Origin: Streptomyces longwoodensis
GTDB lineage: Bacteria > Actinomycetota > Actinomycetes > Streptomycetales > Streptomycetaceae
DNA: 64,000 nucleotides
Direction of reading: 5' to 3'
NCBI RefSeq assembly: GCF_001514125.1
Contig: NZ_KQ948558.1
Coordinates: 266,708 to 330,707 of the forward strand
The notes under the pieces were generated by a model, which did no database searches, had not been told where the DNA came from, and saw only the letters and a program-made list of their open reading frames with translations. Below are positions 42,172-50,903 of the stretch, in pieces (within the stretch, counting starts at the first letter, position 1; each line of letters opens with the position of its first letter). The translations under genes and the position numbers were made by a program.

Positions 42172-42440
42172 TCAGGCGTCGTCGCCGCCGCTGCCCGTTC
42201 CCGGTTCCGCCTGCTCGCGGTGCATCGCCGCCTTCGTGTACGCCCGGCCTCGCGGGCGACCATCTCGCGCAGCAGCGGCTTGGCGAGCACCTCGGCGGGG
42301 TCCCGCAGGTCCGCCCGCACGGCACGCACGGCGACGCCCGTCTCGCGCAGTCGCTCGGCGGCGAGCTCGAGACGGGCGTCCTCGGCGTTGACCACCAGGT
42401 CGTAGCCGTGTGCCGCGAGCTGCCTGGCCAGCTCGTACCA
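42172..42440 (-). pseudogene. Short-chain dehydrogenase remnant
   Basis: Directly after the catalase stop a frame reads WYELARQLAAHGYDLVVNAE, then RLELAAERLRETGVAVRAVR and ADLRDPAEVLAKPL. This is the second strand-helix unit of an SDR, without the glycine-rich start and without anything after strand 3. The frame then shifts by one base near 42235 and continues AYTKAAMHREQAEP to a stop at 42172. No start codon or ribosome site. A decayed 5'- and internally truncated gene, probably cut by the rearrangement that placed the catalase gene beside it. Confidence 0.6.
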
Positions 42441-42450
42441 CGGCGCGGAC

Positions 42451-44109
42451 CTACCGCGTGACCACGTGCCGTTCGTCGGGGACGCAGTGGGTCATGGTCA
42501 GGCCCTCCACGTCGCGCGGCGGGTTCTCGCCCAGGTTGGCGAGCCGCTTGCGGTCCTCCTCGGAGAGGTCCTGGCCGGCCAGCGGCTCCAGGTGGGCGAC
42601 GTCGGCCGGGGCGATGCCCAGGCCGTCGCCGACCCGGCGGCCCAGGTCGTTCTCGACCAGCAGGAAGTGCCAGACCATGCGCTCCTGCACCGGCCGGTCG
42701 CACTGGGACAGCATGGTCGTGAGGTTCTTGACCAGGTCGTCGCGCTCCCAGTCCTCCATCAGCAGGTAGCGCTGGCCGGCCTGGAGGTAGTCGTTGGTCA
42801 GCGGGATCCGCTTGCGGGTCAGCCGGCCCCGGATCTCCGGGCCCTGCTCGTCGTGCGTGGGGTACTGGGCCTCACGCAGCCCGCCGGTGATCGACGGCTC
42901 GTAGTTGACGATCGGGTTCTCGCCGCCGCCGTCGACGTGGTAGGTCATCTGGCCGTCGCGCTGGTTGGTGCGCACCTCGGAGTTCTTGGCCTGGTTGACG
43001 GGCAGCTGGAGGTAGTTCGGGCCGACCCGGTAGCGCTGGGTGTCGCTGTAGGAGAAGGTGCGGCCGACCAGCATCTTGTCGTCGGAGAAGTCCAGGCCGT
43101 CGACGAGGACGCCGGTGCCGAAGGAGATCTGCTCGTTCTCGGCGAAGAAGTTCTCCGGCATCCGGTCGAGCACCATCCGGCCCACGGCCTTGGGCGGGAA
43201 GTCCTGCTCGGGCCAGGTCTTGGTGTCGTCCAGCGGGTCGAAGTCCAGCTCCGGGTGCTCGCCGTCGTCCATCATCTGCACGAGCAGTTCCCACTCGGGG
43301 AAGTCGCCGCGGGCCACGGCCTCGTACAGGTCCTTGGTGGCGTGGCCGAGGGAGTCGGCCTGCACGTTCGCGGCGTCCTCCTCGGTCATGCTGCGCACGC
43401 CCTGCTTGGGCATCCAGTGGTACTTCACGAGCTTGGTGTCGCCCTGCTCGTTGACCCACTTGTACGTGTTGACGCCGAAGCCCTGCATGTGGCGGTAGTC
43501 GGCGGGGATGCCGCGCGGGCTGAACAGGTTGACCAGCATGTGCATCGACTCGGGCGTCTGCGACATGAAGTCGAAGATGCGCCGGGGCTGCTGCTCGAAG
43601 GTCACCGGGTCGGGCTTGAGGGCGTGGATGACGTCCGGGAACTTGATCGCGTCCCGGATGAAGAAGACGCCCAGGTTGTTGCCGACCAGGTCCCAGTTGC
43701 CGTCCTCGGTGTAGAACTTCACCGCGAAGCCCCGGGGGTCGCGGGCGGCCTCGGAGGAGTCCCGGCCGCCGATCACGGTGGAGAAGCGGACGGCGAGGTC
43801 GGTGCGCTTGCCCCGCTCCTGGAAGAGCTTGGCGCGCGTGTAGCGGGCGATGGGCTCGTCGCCCCAGGCGCCGTACGCCTCGAAGTAGCCGTACGCGGTG
43901 ACGCCGCGGGCGTGGACCACCCGCTCGGGGATGCGCTCGCGGTCGAAGTGGCTGATCTTCTCCAGGAACTGGTAGTTCTCCAGGGTGGCGGGGCCCCGGG
44001 CGCCGACGGTGCGCTGGTTCTGGTTGTCGTAGACGGGGTGTCCCTGCCGGTTGGTGAGCACCTCGCGGTCGTCACCGGGGGCGGGACCCTGGCTCGATAC
44101 GTCCGTCAT
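42451..44109 (-). CDS. katA: Small-subunit monofunctional heme catalase
   Basis: 552 residues. Distal His in RIPERVVHARG near residue 66 and the Asn-containing VGNNLGVFFIRDAIKFPD. Proximal tyrosine motif RTFSYSDTQRYRVGPNY near 355-371. No C-terminal flavodoxin-like domain, so it is the clade of ordinary small-subunit catalases that remove hydrogen peroxide. No CatR/FurA-type repressor gene is adjacent. Instead a sigma-B-type promoter (44203) lies 94 bases upstream, next to STAS and ATPase genes. A weak GGAGT lies before the ATG. Intact. Confidence 0.93.
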   Translation of the reverse strand: MTDVSSQGPAPGDDREVLTNRQGHPVYDNQNQRTVGARGPATLENYQFLEKISHFDRERIPERVVHARGVTAYGYFEAYGAWGDEPIARYTRAKLFQERGKRTDLAVRFSTVIGGRDSSEAARDPRGFAVKFYTEDGNWDLVGNNLGVFFIRDAIKFPDVIHALKPDPVTFEQQPRRIFDFMSQTPESMHMLVNLFSPRGIPADYRHMQGFGVNTYKWVNEQGDTKLVKYHWMPKQGVRSMTEEDAANVQADSLGHATKDLYEAVARGDFPEWELLVQMMDDGEHPELDFDPLDDTKTWPEQDFPPKAVGRMVLDRMPENFFAENEQISFGTGVLVDGLDFSDDKMLVGRTFSYSDTQRYRVGPNYLQLPVNQAKNSEVRTNQRDGQMTYHVDGGGENPIVNYEPSITGGLREAQYPTHDEQGPEIRGRLTRKRIPLTNDYLQAGQRYLLMEDWERDDLVKNLTTMLSQCDRPVQERMVWHFLLVENDLGRRVGDGLGIAPADVAHLEPLAGQDLSEEDRKRLANLGENPPRDVEGLTMTHCVPDERHVVTR

Positions 44110-44202
44110 GACTGCGGACTCCTTCGGCTCGTCCCCACGGGCAACGCGGGGTGCGGGGCCACTGGGGCAGTGGCCGCCGCCTGGTCACAGAGGGAGTCAC
44201 GG

Positions 44203-44226
44203 GTACCCGATCGCCGCGGGCGAGTC
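44203..44226 (-). promoter_or_regulatory. Sigma-B-type promoter for the catalase gene
   Basis: On the minus strand GACT, 14 bases, GGGTAC, ending 94 bases before the catalase start. Confidence 0.45.
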
Positions 44227-44273
44227 ACCTCGATCCGCACATTCCACGCGATCGGCGGGCGGGCCGGGTTCCC

Positions 44274-44639
44274 TCACGCCTCCAGCGCCTCGCTCAGGGT
44301 GGGGTAGCTGGGGATGACCAGGTCCAGGCCGACGAGCCGCATGGTCCGCAGGACCGCCTCGGTGGGCGCGGCCAGGCGCAGCCAGCCCCGGGCGCCGCGG
44401 GCCGCCCGGTCCGCACCGATGAGGAGGTTGATGCCGGTGGAGTCCATGAACGTGACGCCGCTGAGGTCGATCACGGTCCGGGGTGCTGTCGCCTCCCCGG
44501 GCACCGCCAGGGCCTGCGCCAGCGGTGCGCAGCTGTTGAGGTCGATCTCGCCGCGGGCGGCGACGATGAGCACGCCGTCGCGGCTGCGGCGGGAGACGGT
44601 CAGCCCGTTCGCGTCCGCCCATTCGTGGTTGTCTGCCAC
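44274..44639 (-). CDS. STAS-domain anti-anti-sigma factor
   Basis: 121 residues from GTG 44639 (GAGGA upstream). STAS pattern: VLIVAARGEIDLNSCAPL, TVIDLSGVTFMDSTGINLL with the phosphorylatable Ser in DSTG, and LRLAAPTEAVLRTMRLVGL. Divergent from the ATPase gene at 44809 and upstream of the catalase gene on the same strand (164-base gap). The three probably form one stress-response unit in which this protein counters that ATPase. The intergenic region of 169 bases holds no obvious sigma-B-type site. Confidence 0.9.
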   Translation of the reverse strand: MADNHEWADANGLTVSRRSRDGVLIVAARGEIDLNSCAPLAQALAVPGEATAPRTVIDLSGVTFMDSTGINLLIGADRAARGARGWLRLAAPTEAVLRTMRLVGLDLVIPSYPTLSEALEA

Positions 44640-44808
44640 ACTTTCCTCGTCAACGACACTCGGTGAATCTCCGGCCAGCACTTGCCGGTCGTAAGACTGC
44701 CCCCAACGCGGCGGGGATGCACCTGGGTGGCCCCGCCTTTTGCGCGGGCGCGACAGGGCACGTGCGCGGCACGTCGGCGGCAGGGAACGGGGTGACGAGG
44801 CGGTGGGG

Positions 44809-45270
44809 ATGGAGCCGGTTCTGCTCGGAGGGGACAGGGCCCCGGAACCCGGTGCGCCGCGGATGACGGCCGACCTGGAACCGGGCGGCGGCCGCATCGC
44901 CCACGCACGGCACCTCACCGCCGCCTTCCTGGACCGGGTGCGGGACGAGCACGGCGTCCCGGTGTCCCCGCGCGCCCAGCAGACCGCGGTGCTGGTGGTC
45001 AGCGAACTCGTCACCAACGCGCACAAGTACGCGCCCGGACCCGTCCTGCTGGACCTGCGGGTCACCGGTGACGCGGTGGACGTGGCGGTGTGGGACAGCG
45101 ACCCGGTGCTGCCGGTGGCCCGCGACGCCGACCCCGGCCGGGTGGGCCAGCACGGGCTGGAGATCGTACGGGCCGTCGCGGACGGCTTCGAGGCCCGGCG
45201 CGAGGGGGCCGGCAAGCGCGTGGTCGCCCGGATCCGGCTGGTCGAGGAGGGCGGGGACAGCGCGCGGTGA
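44809..45270 (+). CDS. Anti-sigma-type ATPase (HATPase_c_2, RsbW-like)
   Basis: 153 residues from ATG 44809 (GAGG 7-8 bases upstream); ATG 44863 would give the conserved core only. N-box VVSELVTNAHKYAPGP, VWDSDPVLP and G-box GRVGQHGLEIVRAVADGFEA. It closely resembles the ATPase encoded at 18690-19136. Divergent from a STAS gene, the classical partner pair. It should bind a sigma factor or phosphorylate the STAS Ser. The N-terminal ~25 residues are unique. Confidence 0.87.
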   Translation: MEPVLLGGDRAPEPGAPRMTADLEPGGGRIAHARHLTAAFLDRVRDEHGVPVSPRAQQTAVLVVSELVTNAHKYAPGPVLLDLRVTGDAVDVAVWDSDPVLPVARDADPGRVGQHGLEIVRAVADGFEARREGAGKRVVARIRLVEEGGDSAR

Positions 45271-45454
45271 CGGGGCCGGTGGCACGCCGTGCGGAACGGC
45301 GCACCGCGGCCGTACGGCGCACGCAGTTCGCGCGGTCAGGGCGGACCGCAGCCGCCCCCGTGGGGCCCGTGCGGTGCCCCCCGCCGCGGGTACCCGGGGC
45401 GTGAGCCCGGGGCCGGGACCGGTCCCGTGGTCCGCCACGACGAAGGGGCACACG

Positions 45455-45982
45455 ATGACGGCCGGGCAGTCCTCCCGCACCGCCCACCCGGACCGCACGC
45501 ACGACGGTCCCGCACTGCTGGGCATCTACCTCAACGACCACCTCATGGGCGCCACCGGCGGCGTGGAGCGCATCCGCCGGCTGGCCGGCACGGCGCGCGG
45601 CACGGACCTGGGCGCCGCCCTGGAACCCGTCGCCGCGGAGGTCGCCGAGGACCGGGCGGCGCTCCTCGCGATCATGCGGGACCTCGACCTTCCCGTCCGG
45701 CGCTACAAGGTCGTGGCGGGCTGGGCGGCGGAGAAGGCGGGGCTGCTGAAGACCAACGGCCGTCTGGTGCGCCGCTCCCCGCTCAGCACGGTCGTCGAAC
45801 TGGAGGCGCTGCGCGTGGCGGTCGAGGGGAAGGCGGCCGGCTGGCGGGTCCTGCGCCGGCTGGCCGAGACCGACGCCCGCCTGGACGCCCACCGCCTGGA
45901 CGCCCTCCTGGAGCGCGCGGCGCGCCAGCAGGAGATCCTGGAGGACTGGCGCGTCCGCCGCGCGGTGGAGGTCTTCGGCTAG
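45455..45982 (+). CDS. Helical hypothetical protein common in Streptomyces
   Basis: 175 residues, ATG with AAGGGG upstream. Nearly all helix: LGIYLNDHLMGATGGVERI near 22-40, then AEVAEDRAALLAIMRDLDLP and RYKVVAGWAAEKAGLLKTNG, and VVELEALRVAVEGKAAGWRVL. Four long helices with Asp/Glu/His positions (NDHLMGA, VELEALR) resemble a ferritin-like or hemerythrin-like bundle, but I cannot confirm metal ligands. I have seen this sequence type repeatedly in Streptomyces, without a defined role. Lies downstream of the ATPase gene (184-base gap). Confidence 0.7.
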   Translation: MTAGQSSRTAHPDRTHDGPALLGIYLNDHLMGATGGVERIRRLAGTARGTDLGAALEPVAAEVAEDRAALLAIMRDLDLPVRRYKVVAGWAAEKAGLLKTNGRLVRRSPLSTVVELEALRVAVEGKAAGWRVLRRLAETDARLDAHRLDALLERAARQQEILEDWRVRRAVEVFG

Positions 45983-46010
45983 GGCGTTCCGACTCCCGCG
46001 TTCCGGCTTC

Positions 46011-46035
46011 CGCCCCGCCCCGGGTCGGCGGGGCG
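46011..46035. terminator. Bidirectional terminator
   Basis: CGCCCCGCC and GGCGGGGCG with a 7-base loop between convergent genes ending at 45982 and 46056. Confidence 0.6.
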
Positions 46036-46055
46036 GGCCGGCCCGGTCGCTGACC

Positions 46056-46439
46056 CTACGCCCCCGCCGCGTAGACCGCGCCGATGACGACGAGCAGGAC
46101 CGTCGCCGAGACGGCGATCCACGTCATCGCGCCCTTGTCGGCCTTCGTCGTCGGGTCCTGCACCCAGCGCTGGTGGTCCCGGGTGATCGTGCGGCGCACC
46201 GGGGCCAGCACGAGCGGGAACAGGACCATGAGCGCCGCGTAGAGGTACAGGGTCTCGGCCAGGGTGTCGTGCTGGGCCAGGCCCCGCGCGCCCACGGCGA
46301 CGATGCCGATGACCGGCATCCAGAACTGCCGCTTGCGGTAGCGGGGGACCTGGATGATCCACTGCATCGCGGCGAGGTTGACGACCGTCGCCCCCGCCGC
46401 GATGAGGATCCACACGCTGGTGGACAGTGACAGGAACAT
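46056..46439 (-). CDS. Four-helix membrane protein
   Basis: 127 residues. Helices at about 5-26, 40-55, 60-82 and 103-125, with the basic loop PRYRKRQFWMP and a cytoplasmic segment RRTITRDHQRWVQDPTTKAD. It starts only 9 bases after the stop of the ALF-repeat gene, so the two are almost certainly one transcript. It may serve as its membrane partner or immunity-like protein; no family recognised. Confidence 0.7.
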   Translation of the reverse strand: MFLSLSTSVWILIAAGATVVNLAAMQWIIQVPRYRKRQFWMPVIGIVAVGARGLAQHDTLAETLYLYAALMVLFPLVLAPVRRTITRDHQRWVQDPTTKADKGAMTWIAVSATVLLVVIGAVYAAGA

Positions 46440-46448
46440 GGGGCGGTC

Positions 46449-49400
46449 CTAGAAGAGGGAATCCCAGCCGTCGGAGATGGCGTCCCCGATGCCCGACACG
46501 GTGTCACCGGCCGCGTCCCACGCGGTGGTCGCGTAGGTGACGGCCGGGCCCACCATCTCATGACCGATCCGCGTGGCCAGCACGGTGCCGCTCTTCAGGC
46601 CCTGCGCACCCCACTCGATGGCCTGGGACATGCCCGGGACCTTGACCCTGCCCAGGGCGAAGCCGCCGGTGAGGGCACCGACCGCCAGACCCGCCACGGA
46701 GCCGAAGAACGCGTCCGAGGTCCAGCCGTCGGTGAAACCGGTGATGACGGCGGAGCCGATGCCGGTGACCCAGGAGATGGTGCCGAACACGCCGGCGGCC
46801 GCCTCGCCGAAGGGCGGTGGGACGAGCAGGCTGAGCGCGGCCGCGGTGCCGGAGACGGCGCTGACCGCGTTCAGCAGCTGCGCGAAGTCCCGCCAGTCGT
46901 CCTTGCTGCCCCAGCCGGAGGGGCTGTCGACCTTGTCGTTGGCGCTGTTGCCGGCGGGGTCGACGCCGTTCTGCCGGTTCTGCTTCGCCGTCTGCGCCGC
47001 CTGTCGCGTGGCTTCGACGAGCTCCTGCCGGCGCTTCTCGACCGCCGTGGCGCGCGCCTGGCTGGCGGCCTGGGCGGCGGCCGCCGCGTCCTTGCCGGCC
47101 GCGATCTTGGAGGCGCGGGCCGCGTTCGAGGACGCCTGCGCCTGGCCGGCGGACACCGCCGCCGCGGCGGCGGAGGCGACGGCCTGGTTCGCCGAGTAGT
47201 TCGCCTGCCGCGCGGCGGCGCGGGCGGAGGCCGCGGCGGCCTTCGCCTTGTCCGCGGCGGCCTGGGCGTCCTTCGCGGACTGCTCCGCCGCGTCCGCGTT
47301 GGCGTCGGCCTCGACGGCGTACTCGGTGGCCTTGGCGGCGGATGCCTTGGCCTTGTCCGCCCACTTGGCCGCCTCGTTCTGTGCCTTGCGCGCGTCGGCC
47401 GCCGCCTTCGACGCCTGGTAGGCGTCCTTCTGCGCGTCCTGGGCGATCTTCGCGGCCCGGGCGATGGACGCGCGGATCGCGGCCACGTGCGTGGCGGCGT
47501 CGTGGTCGAGCTGCGCCGTGCGGTGGCACACGGTGGTGACGAAGTCCCGGCGCATCCACGTCGGGCCCTCGAGGGCCACCTGGGCGGCGGCCTTGGTGTA
47601 GGGGCCGGCCGAGTCGAGGACGGTGAAGACGGCGGCCTCGTCGTCCTGCCTGATGTTGTCGGCGTAGGTGGTGAAGAAGCCGTGCAGCGCCTGGGGCGAA
47701 CCGTCGTCCAGCGCGGTGCGCGCCGCCGCGGAGACCGCCTTGCCGGGGTTGCCGTCGAGGATCTTCAGGACGGCGACGCGGTTGTCCTCGGCGGCGGCTT
47801 CCTTGATCCCGGTGGTCAGGAAGGTGCTCACGGCGCCGGCGTCGTCGGCGGCCAGGGCCTTGGAGGCGGCGGTCGCCACCAGCTCGGTGGACACCTTCGC
47901 CACGGTGAGGACCGTCTCGCGGTCGTCCTGGTTCTGCGCGAGCTGCCGGTCCGCGGCGATCCAGGCCAGGACGTCCTCGTCGGCGCCGGCGAGGGCGTGT
48001 TCGGCGGCGTCCCGGCTCCAGGTACCGATCGTCGTGGAGACCAGGTTCATCGCGGCCCTGCGGCCGCTGTCGACGGCCTGCGCCGTGTCGCCGGCCGCGT
48101 AGGCCTTCTCGGCCCGGGCGACGAGGTCCCTGGTCTCGGCGTCCAGGGCGTCGGACCGGGTGGCGGCGTCGCGTGCCTTCTGCCGGTCCTCCGCCTCCGC
48201 GCGGGCCATCTCCCGTGCCTCGGCGAGGGACTGCTCGGTGTCGTCGGCGAGCCTCTGCGCCTCGGCGTCACGGGCGGCCTTCTCGACGGCCTGGGCGTCC
48301 TGGACGGCCTTCACCGCGGCCTCGGCCGCCGTGACCGACTCCTTCGCCCACTTGGTGGCGGTGGCGGCGAAGTCGGCCGCCTTCACGGCGCCGTCCGCCG
48401 CGGCCTTGGCCGCCTTCGCGGCCGCCTCGGCGTGGTCGGCGGCGGAGTTGGCCGCGTCGCGGGCGGCGCGGGCGGCCGCGGCGGCGGTGTCGGCGAGGGA
48501 CTGGGCCCGGTTGGCGGCGCTGGTGGCACGGGCCGCCTGGGCGCCGGCCTCCGCGGCGGCCGCCTTGGCGGCGGCGGCCTGCCCCTGTGCGGCGCCCGAG
48601 GCCGCGGCGGCGGTGGCGGCTGCCTGTGCCGCGGCGGCGGAGTCGCGGGCGGCACCGGCGGCCGCGAGACCGGCCGCGGCTGCCTGGTGGGAGGCGGTCA
48701 CCGCCGCCTCGGCCGCCTTGGCGGCGGTACGGGCCTGGGACGCCGCCCTGTTGGCCCCGTCCGCGGCCAGGCGGGCGGCCCTGGCCTTGGTGGCGTCCTT
48801 CGCCGCGTCCAGGGCGGCGGAGTAGGCGGCGGACGCGGCGCGCCCGGCGGTCGCCGCGGCCTGCGCGGCCGCCGTGGCGGCGTACGAGGCGCGGCGGGCG
48901 GCGGAGTGCGCGGCCGCCGAGGCCTGGATGGCCGTGCGGGACGCGGAGGCGGCGCCCTGGGCGGCGGCCGCCGCCTTGCGGGCCGCCTTGCCGGACTTGA
49001 GGACGTCGTCGCGGGCCGCATCGGCCTCCGCTGCGGCCTTCTGGGCGGCCGCCTTGGCTTGGGCGGCGGCTTCCTTCGCCTTGGCGGAGGCGGTGACGGC
49101 CCGGTCGGAGGTGAGCTGGGCGCGCTTGCCCTCGCGTTCCACGATCGCCACGAGCTGGTCGATGGTGGCGGTCTCCCGGTCCCGGGCCCGCGCGATGTGC
49201 TGCCCGGTGTTCAGGAACCAGTGGATCGCGGAGGGAGTGCCGGCGTCCAGGGCGCGCTGGGCGTACTTCTTCACCTCGGGTGAGGCGGTGGCGAGGAGGG
49301 CGAAGACCTCGGCCCGCTCGTCCTCGCGCCGGGCCGTGACCTGCGTGTTCAGCAGGAAGTCGGTCAGTGCGTCGCTGGTGCCGGTGTCGAGGGCGGACTG

Positions 49401-49922
49401 GGCCGCGCGCTTCACGCCCGTCCCGCCGCTGTTGAGGACGGCCAGGGTGGTGACGCGGAGGTCCTCCAGCTCGGCGGTCCGGTATCCGCCGGTCAGGAAG
49501 GCGTGGACGGCGTCGTCGCCGGCGTCGAGCGCCGCCGCGGCGTCGCGGGCCACGCCCTTGCCGGTGGCGGGCAGCGCCTTGAGGAGCGCGAAGCGGTTGT
49601 CCTCGGCGGTGGCGGTGGCGAGGTCCGCGCCGAGGAAGCGGCCGATGTCGGCGGCGGAGCCGGTGAGCGCCTGGGTCGCCGCGCTCTTGACCGACCGTCC
49701 GCCGATCTTCCAGGCGGTGACGGCCCGCGCGCGGTCGGTGTCCGGCAAGTGGGGAAGCACCGGGAGGTCCGTGGACCCGGCGGTGGCGGCCGCGGTGGCG
49801 GCCAGGGCGCGGGAGGGTGCTGCCAAGGAGACGGCGGTGGCCGCGGTCGCGGCACCGGCGGCGGTGAGGACGCGGCGCCGGCTCCAGTACGTGGTATTCA
49901 AGGATCCCCCATGGATCGGCAC
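46449..49922 (-). CDS. Secreted ALF-repeat protein with long Ala-rich coiled coil
   Basis: 1157 residues. N-terminal Tat signal (WSRRRVLTAAGAAT, cleavage after SRALA). Four ALF-type repeats at about 65-260 (units of FLxxG and ALDAGT type) and three more near 640-800. In between and after them are long Ala/Lys/Asp-rich segments that should form extended helices (AAAQAKAAAQKAAAEADAAR and similar). The last ~150 residues contain hydrophobic stretches (TAAALSLLVPPPFGEAAAG, GSVAGLAVGALTGGFALG), unlike the rest. ALF-repeat proteins are large Streptomyces exoproteins, some with C-terminal toxin domains; here none is recognised. The start may instead be TTG 49901. Operon with the small membrane protein downstream. 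Confidence 0.8.
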   Translation of the reverse strand: MPIHGGSLNTTYWSRRRVLTAAGAATAATAVSLAAPSRALAATAAATAGSTDLPVLPHLPDTDRARAVTAWKIGGRSVKSAATQALTGSAADIGRFLGADLATATAEDNRFALLKALPATGKGVARDAAAALDAGDDAVHAFLTGGYRTAELEDLRVTTLAVLNSGGTGVKRAAQSALDTGTSDALTDFLLNTQVTARREDERAEVFALLATASPEVKKYAQRALDAGTPSAIHWFLNTGQHIARARDRETATIDQLVAIVEREGKRAQLTSDRAVTASAKAKEAAAQAKAAAQKAAAEADAARDDVLKSGKAARKAAAAAQGAASASRTAIQASAAAHSAARRASYAATAAAQAAATAGRAASAAYSAALDAAKDATKARAARLAADGANRAASQARTAAKAAEAAVTASHQAAAAGLAAAGAARDSAAAAQAAATAAAASGAAQGQAAAAKAAAAEAGAQAARATSAANRAQSLADTAAAAARAARDAANSAADHAEAAAKAAKAAADGAVKAADFAATATKWAKESVTAAEAAVKAVQDAQAVEKAARDAEAQRLADDTEQSLAEAREMARAEAEDRQKARDAATRSDALDAETRDLVARAEKAYAAGDTAQAVDSGRRAAMNLVSTTIGTWSRDAAEHALAGADEDVLAWIAADRQLAQNQDDRETVLTVAKVSTELVATAASKALAADDAGAVSTFLTTGIKEAAAEDNRVAVLKILDGNPGKAVSAAARTALDDGSPQALHGFFTTYADNIRQDDEAAVFTVLDSAGPYTKAAAQVALEGPTWMRRDFVTTVCHRTAQLDHDAATHVAAIRASIARAAKIAQDAQKDAYQASKAAADARKAQNEAAKWADKAKASAAKATEYAVEADANADAAEQSAKDAQAAADKAKAAAASARAAARQANYSANQAVASAAAAAVSAGQAQASSNAARASKIAAGKDAAAAAQAASQARATAVEKRRQELVEATRQAAQTAKQNRQNGVDPAGNSANDKVDSPSGWGSKDDWRDFAQLLNAVSAVSGTAAALSLLVPPPFGEAAAGVFGTISWVTGIGSAVITGFTDGWTSDAFFGSVAGLAVGALTGGFALGRVKVPGMSQAIEWGAQGLKSGTVLATRIGHEMVGPAVTYATTAWDAAGDTVSGIGDAISDGWDSLF

Positions 49923-50357
49923 CCGGTGGCGCGCGTCCTGGTCAGGGACGGGAGCACCCGGGTGCGTCAGTTCGACGTGCGTGGGTCGGGGCCGGTGCCC
50001 GGGCGAGCTGGTCGGGCTCGGGGCACACGGCGGCGCCTGCCGTACGGACCGGTGGCGCTGATCACGCGCAGCTGAACTTAAGTCACTCGAACCGATCTTG
50101 ACCAGCCATCAGTTGATCATGGCCTCGTGAGAAACGACACAGACCCTTTTGTCCCCATTGATGCGAACAGGGGGCCCGCACGGGCCGCGCACGCCTGTTT
50201 GAATGCACCGTCCGCTGTGACCGTCTGACCCTCGGTCACACGCCTGATCCCGTACGGGACTTCTGCAGGCGCTGCACGGACCCACCCCGCTCCGCTCGCT
50301 CCCCGAGGGACGCACGAGCAGCGGGGCCTCAAAGCAACTCATCCAGGGGGACCATCC
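49923..50357. other. Divergent promoter region without genes
   Basis: 435 bases between the ALF-repeat gene and the secreted-protein pair. Lower G+C between 50080 and 50220. GTGACCG/CGGTCAC (50217-50223, 50233-50239) is a 7-bp inverted repeat. TTGACC at 50098 could be a -35 element for the rightward genes. No RNA gene recognised. Confidence 0.4.
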
Positions 50358-50873
50358 ATGAATCCCGTACGCCGCACCATCGTCACGGGTGCGGCCGCCG
50401 CGGTCTGCGCCGGCGCCCTCGCCGTCGCGGCCGCCTCCTCCGGCACCGCTCACCACGCCTCCGTCACCCGCACCTCCACGGTGGTCGACGGCGCGCCCGG
50501 CTACGCGGTCGAGGACTTCACCTACCCCGGCGCGGACGCCATCAAGGCGCAGAAGGGCATCGTGCTCAAGCGGGGCGACGGGCACATCACGCTCGCCGAC
50601 TGCTCCTCCGGCACCGGGCTGATGGAGGTGTACTCCCGCAAGAGCGAGAAGATCTGCTTCCGCGCTACGGGCACCTCCGGTTACCTCAGCCTGGAGATCC
50701 CCTCCGTCTACGGCGTCAAGGGCGAGGCGGACCACGAGGCGGACCTCAAGCTCACCACCGACGGCGCGACGCAGAGCATCGACGTCGGCAAGGGCGAGTG
50801 GAAGGCGGCCGGCGAGGCCGCCGACCCGGACGGCCGCGACTTCGTCCTGGTCGAGATCCGCACCAGCAAGTAA
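50358..50873 (+). CDS. Small secreted protein
   Basis: 171 residues, ATG with AGGGGGA upstream. Signal peptide of about 31 residues (two Arg, then AAAAVCAGALAVAAASSGTA). The mature part (VDGAPGYAVEDFTYPGADA, LKRGDGHITLADCSS, EKICFRA) is mainly beta and has two cysteines that could pair. No enzyme motif. It precedes the trypsin-FG-GAP gene by 30 bases; both are exported and probably co-expressed. Confidence 0.75.
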   Translation: MNPVRRTIVTGAAAAVCAGALAVAAASSGTAHHASVTRTSTVVDGAPGYAVEDFTYPGADAIKAQKGIVLKRGDGHITLADCSSGTGLMEVYSRKSEKICFRATGTSGYLSLEIPSVYGVKGEADHEADLKLTTDGATQSIDVGKGEWKAAGEAADPDGRDFVLVEIRTSK

Positions 50874-50903
50874 CCGACACACGGGGAAGACGACCACTCC
50901 ACC

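Noticed and set aside
45388..45395. GGGTACCC before the helical hypothetical gene
   Set aside because: No GNNT element at the required distance on either strand.
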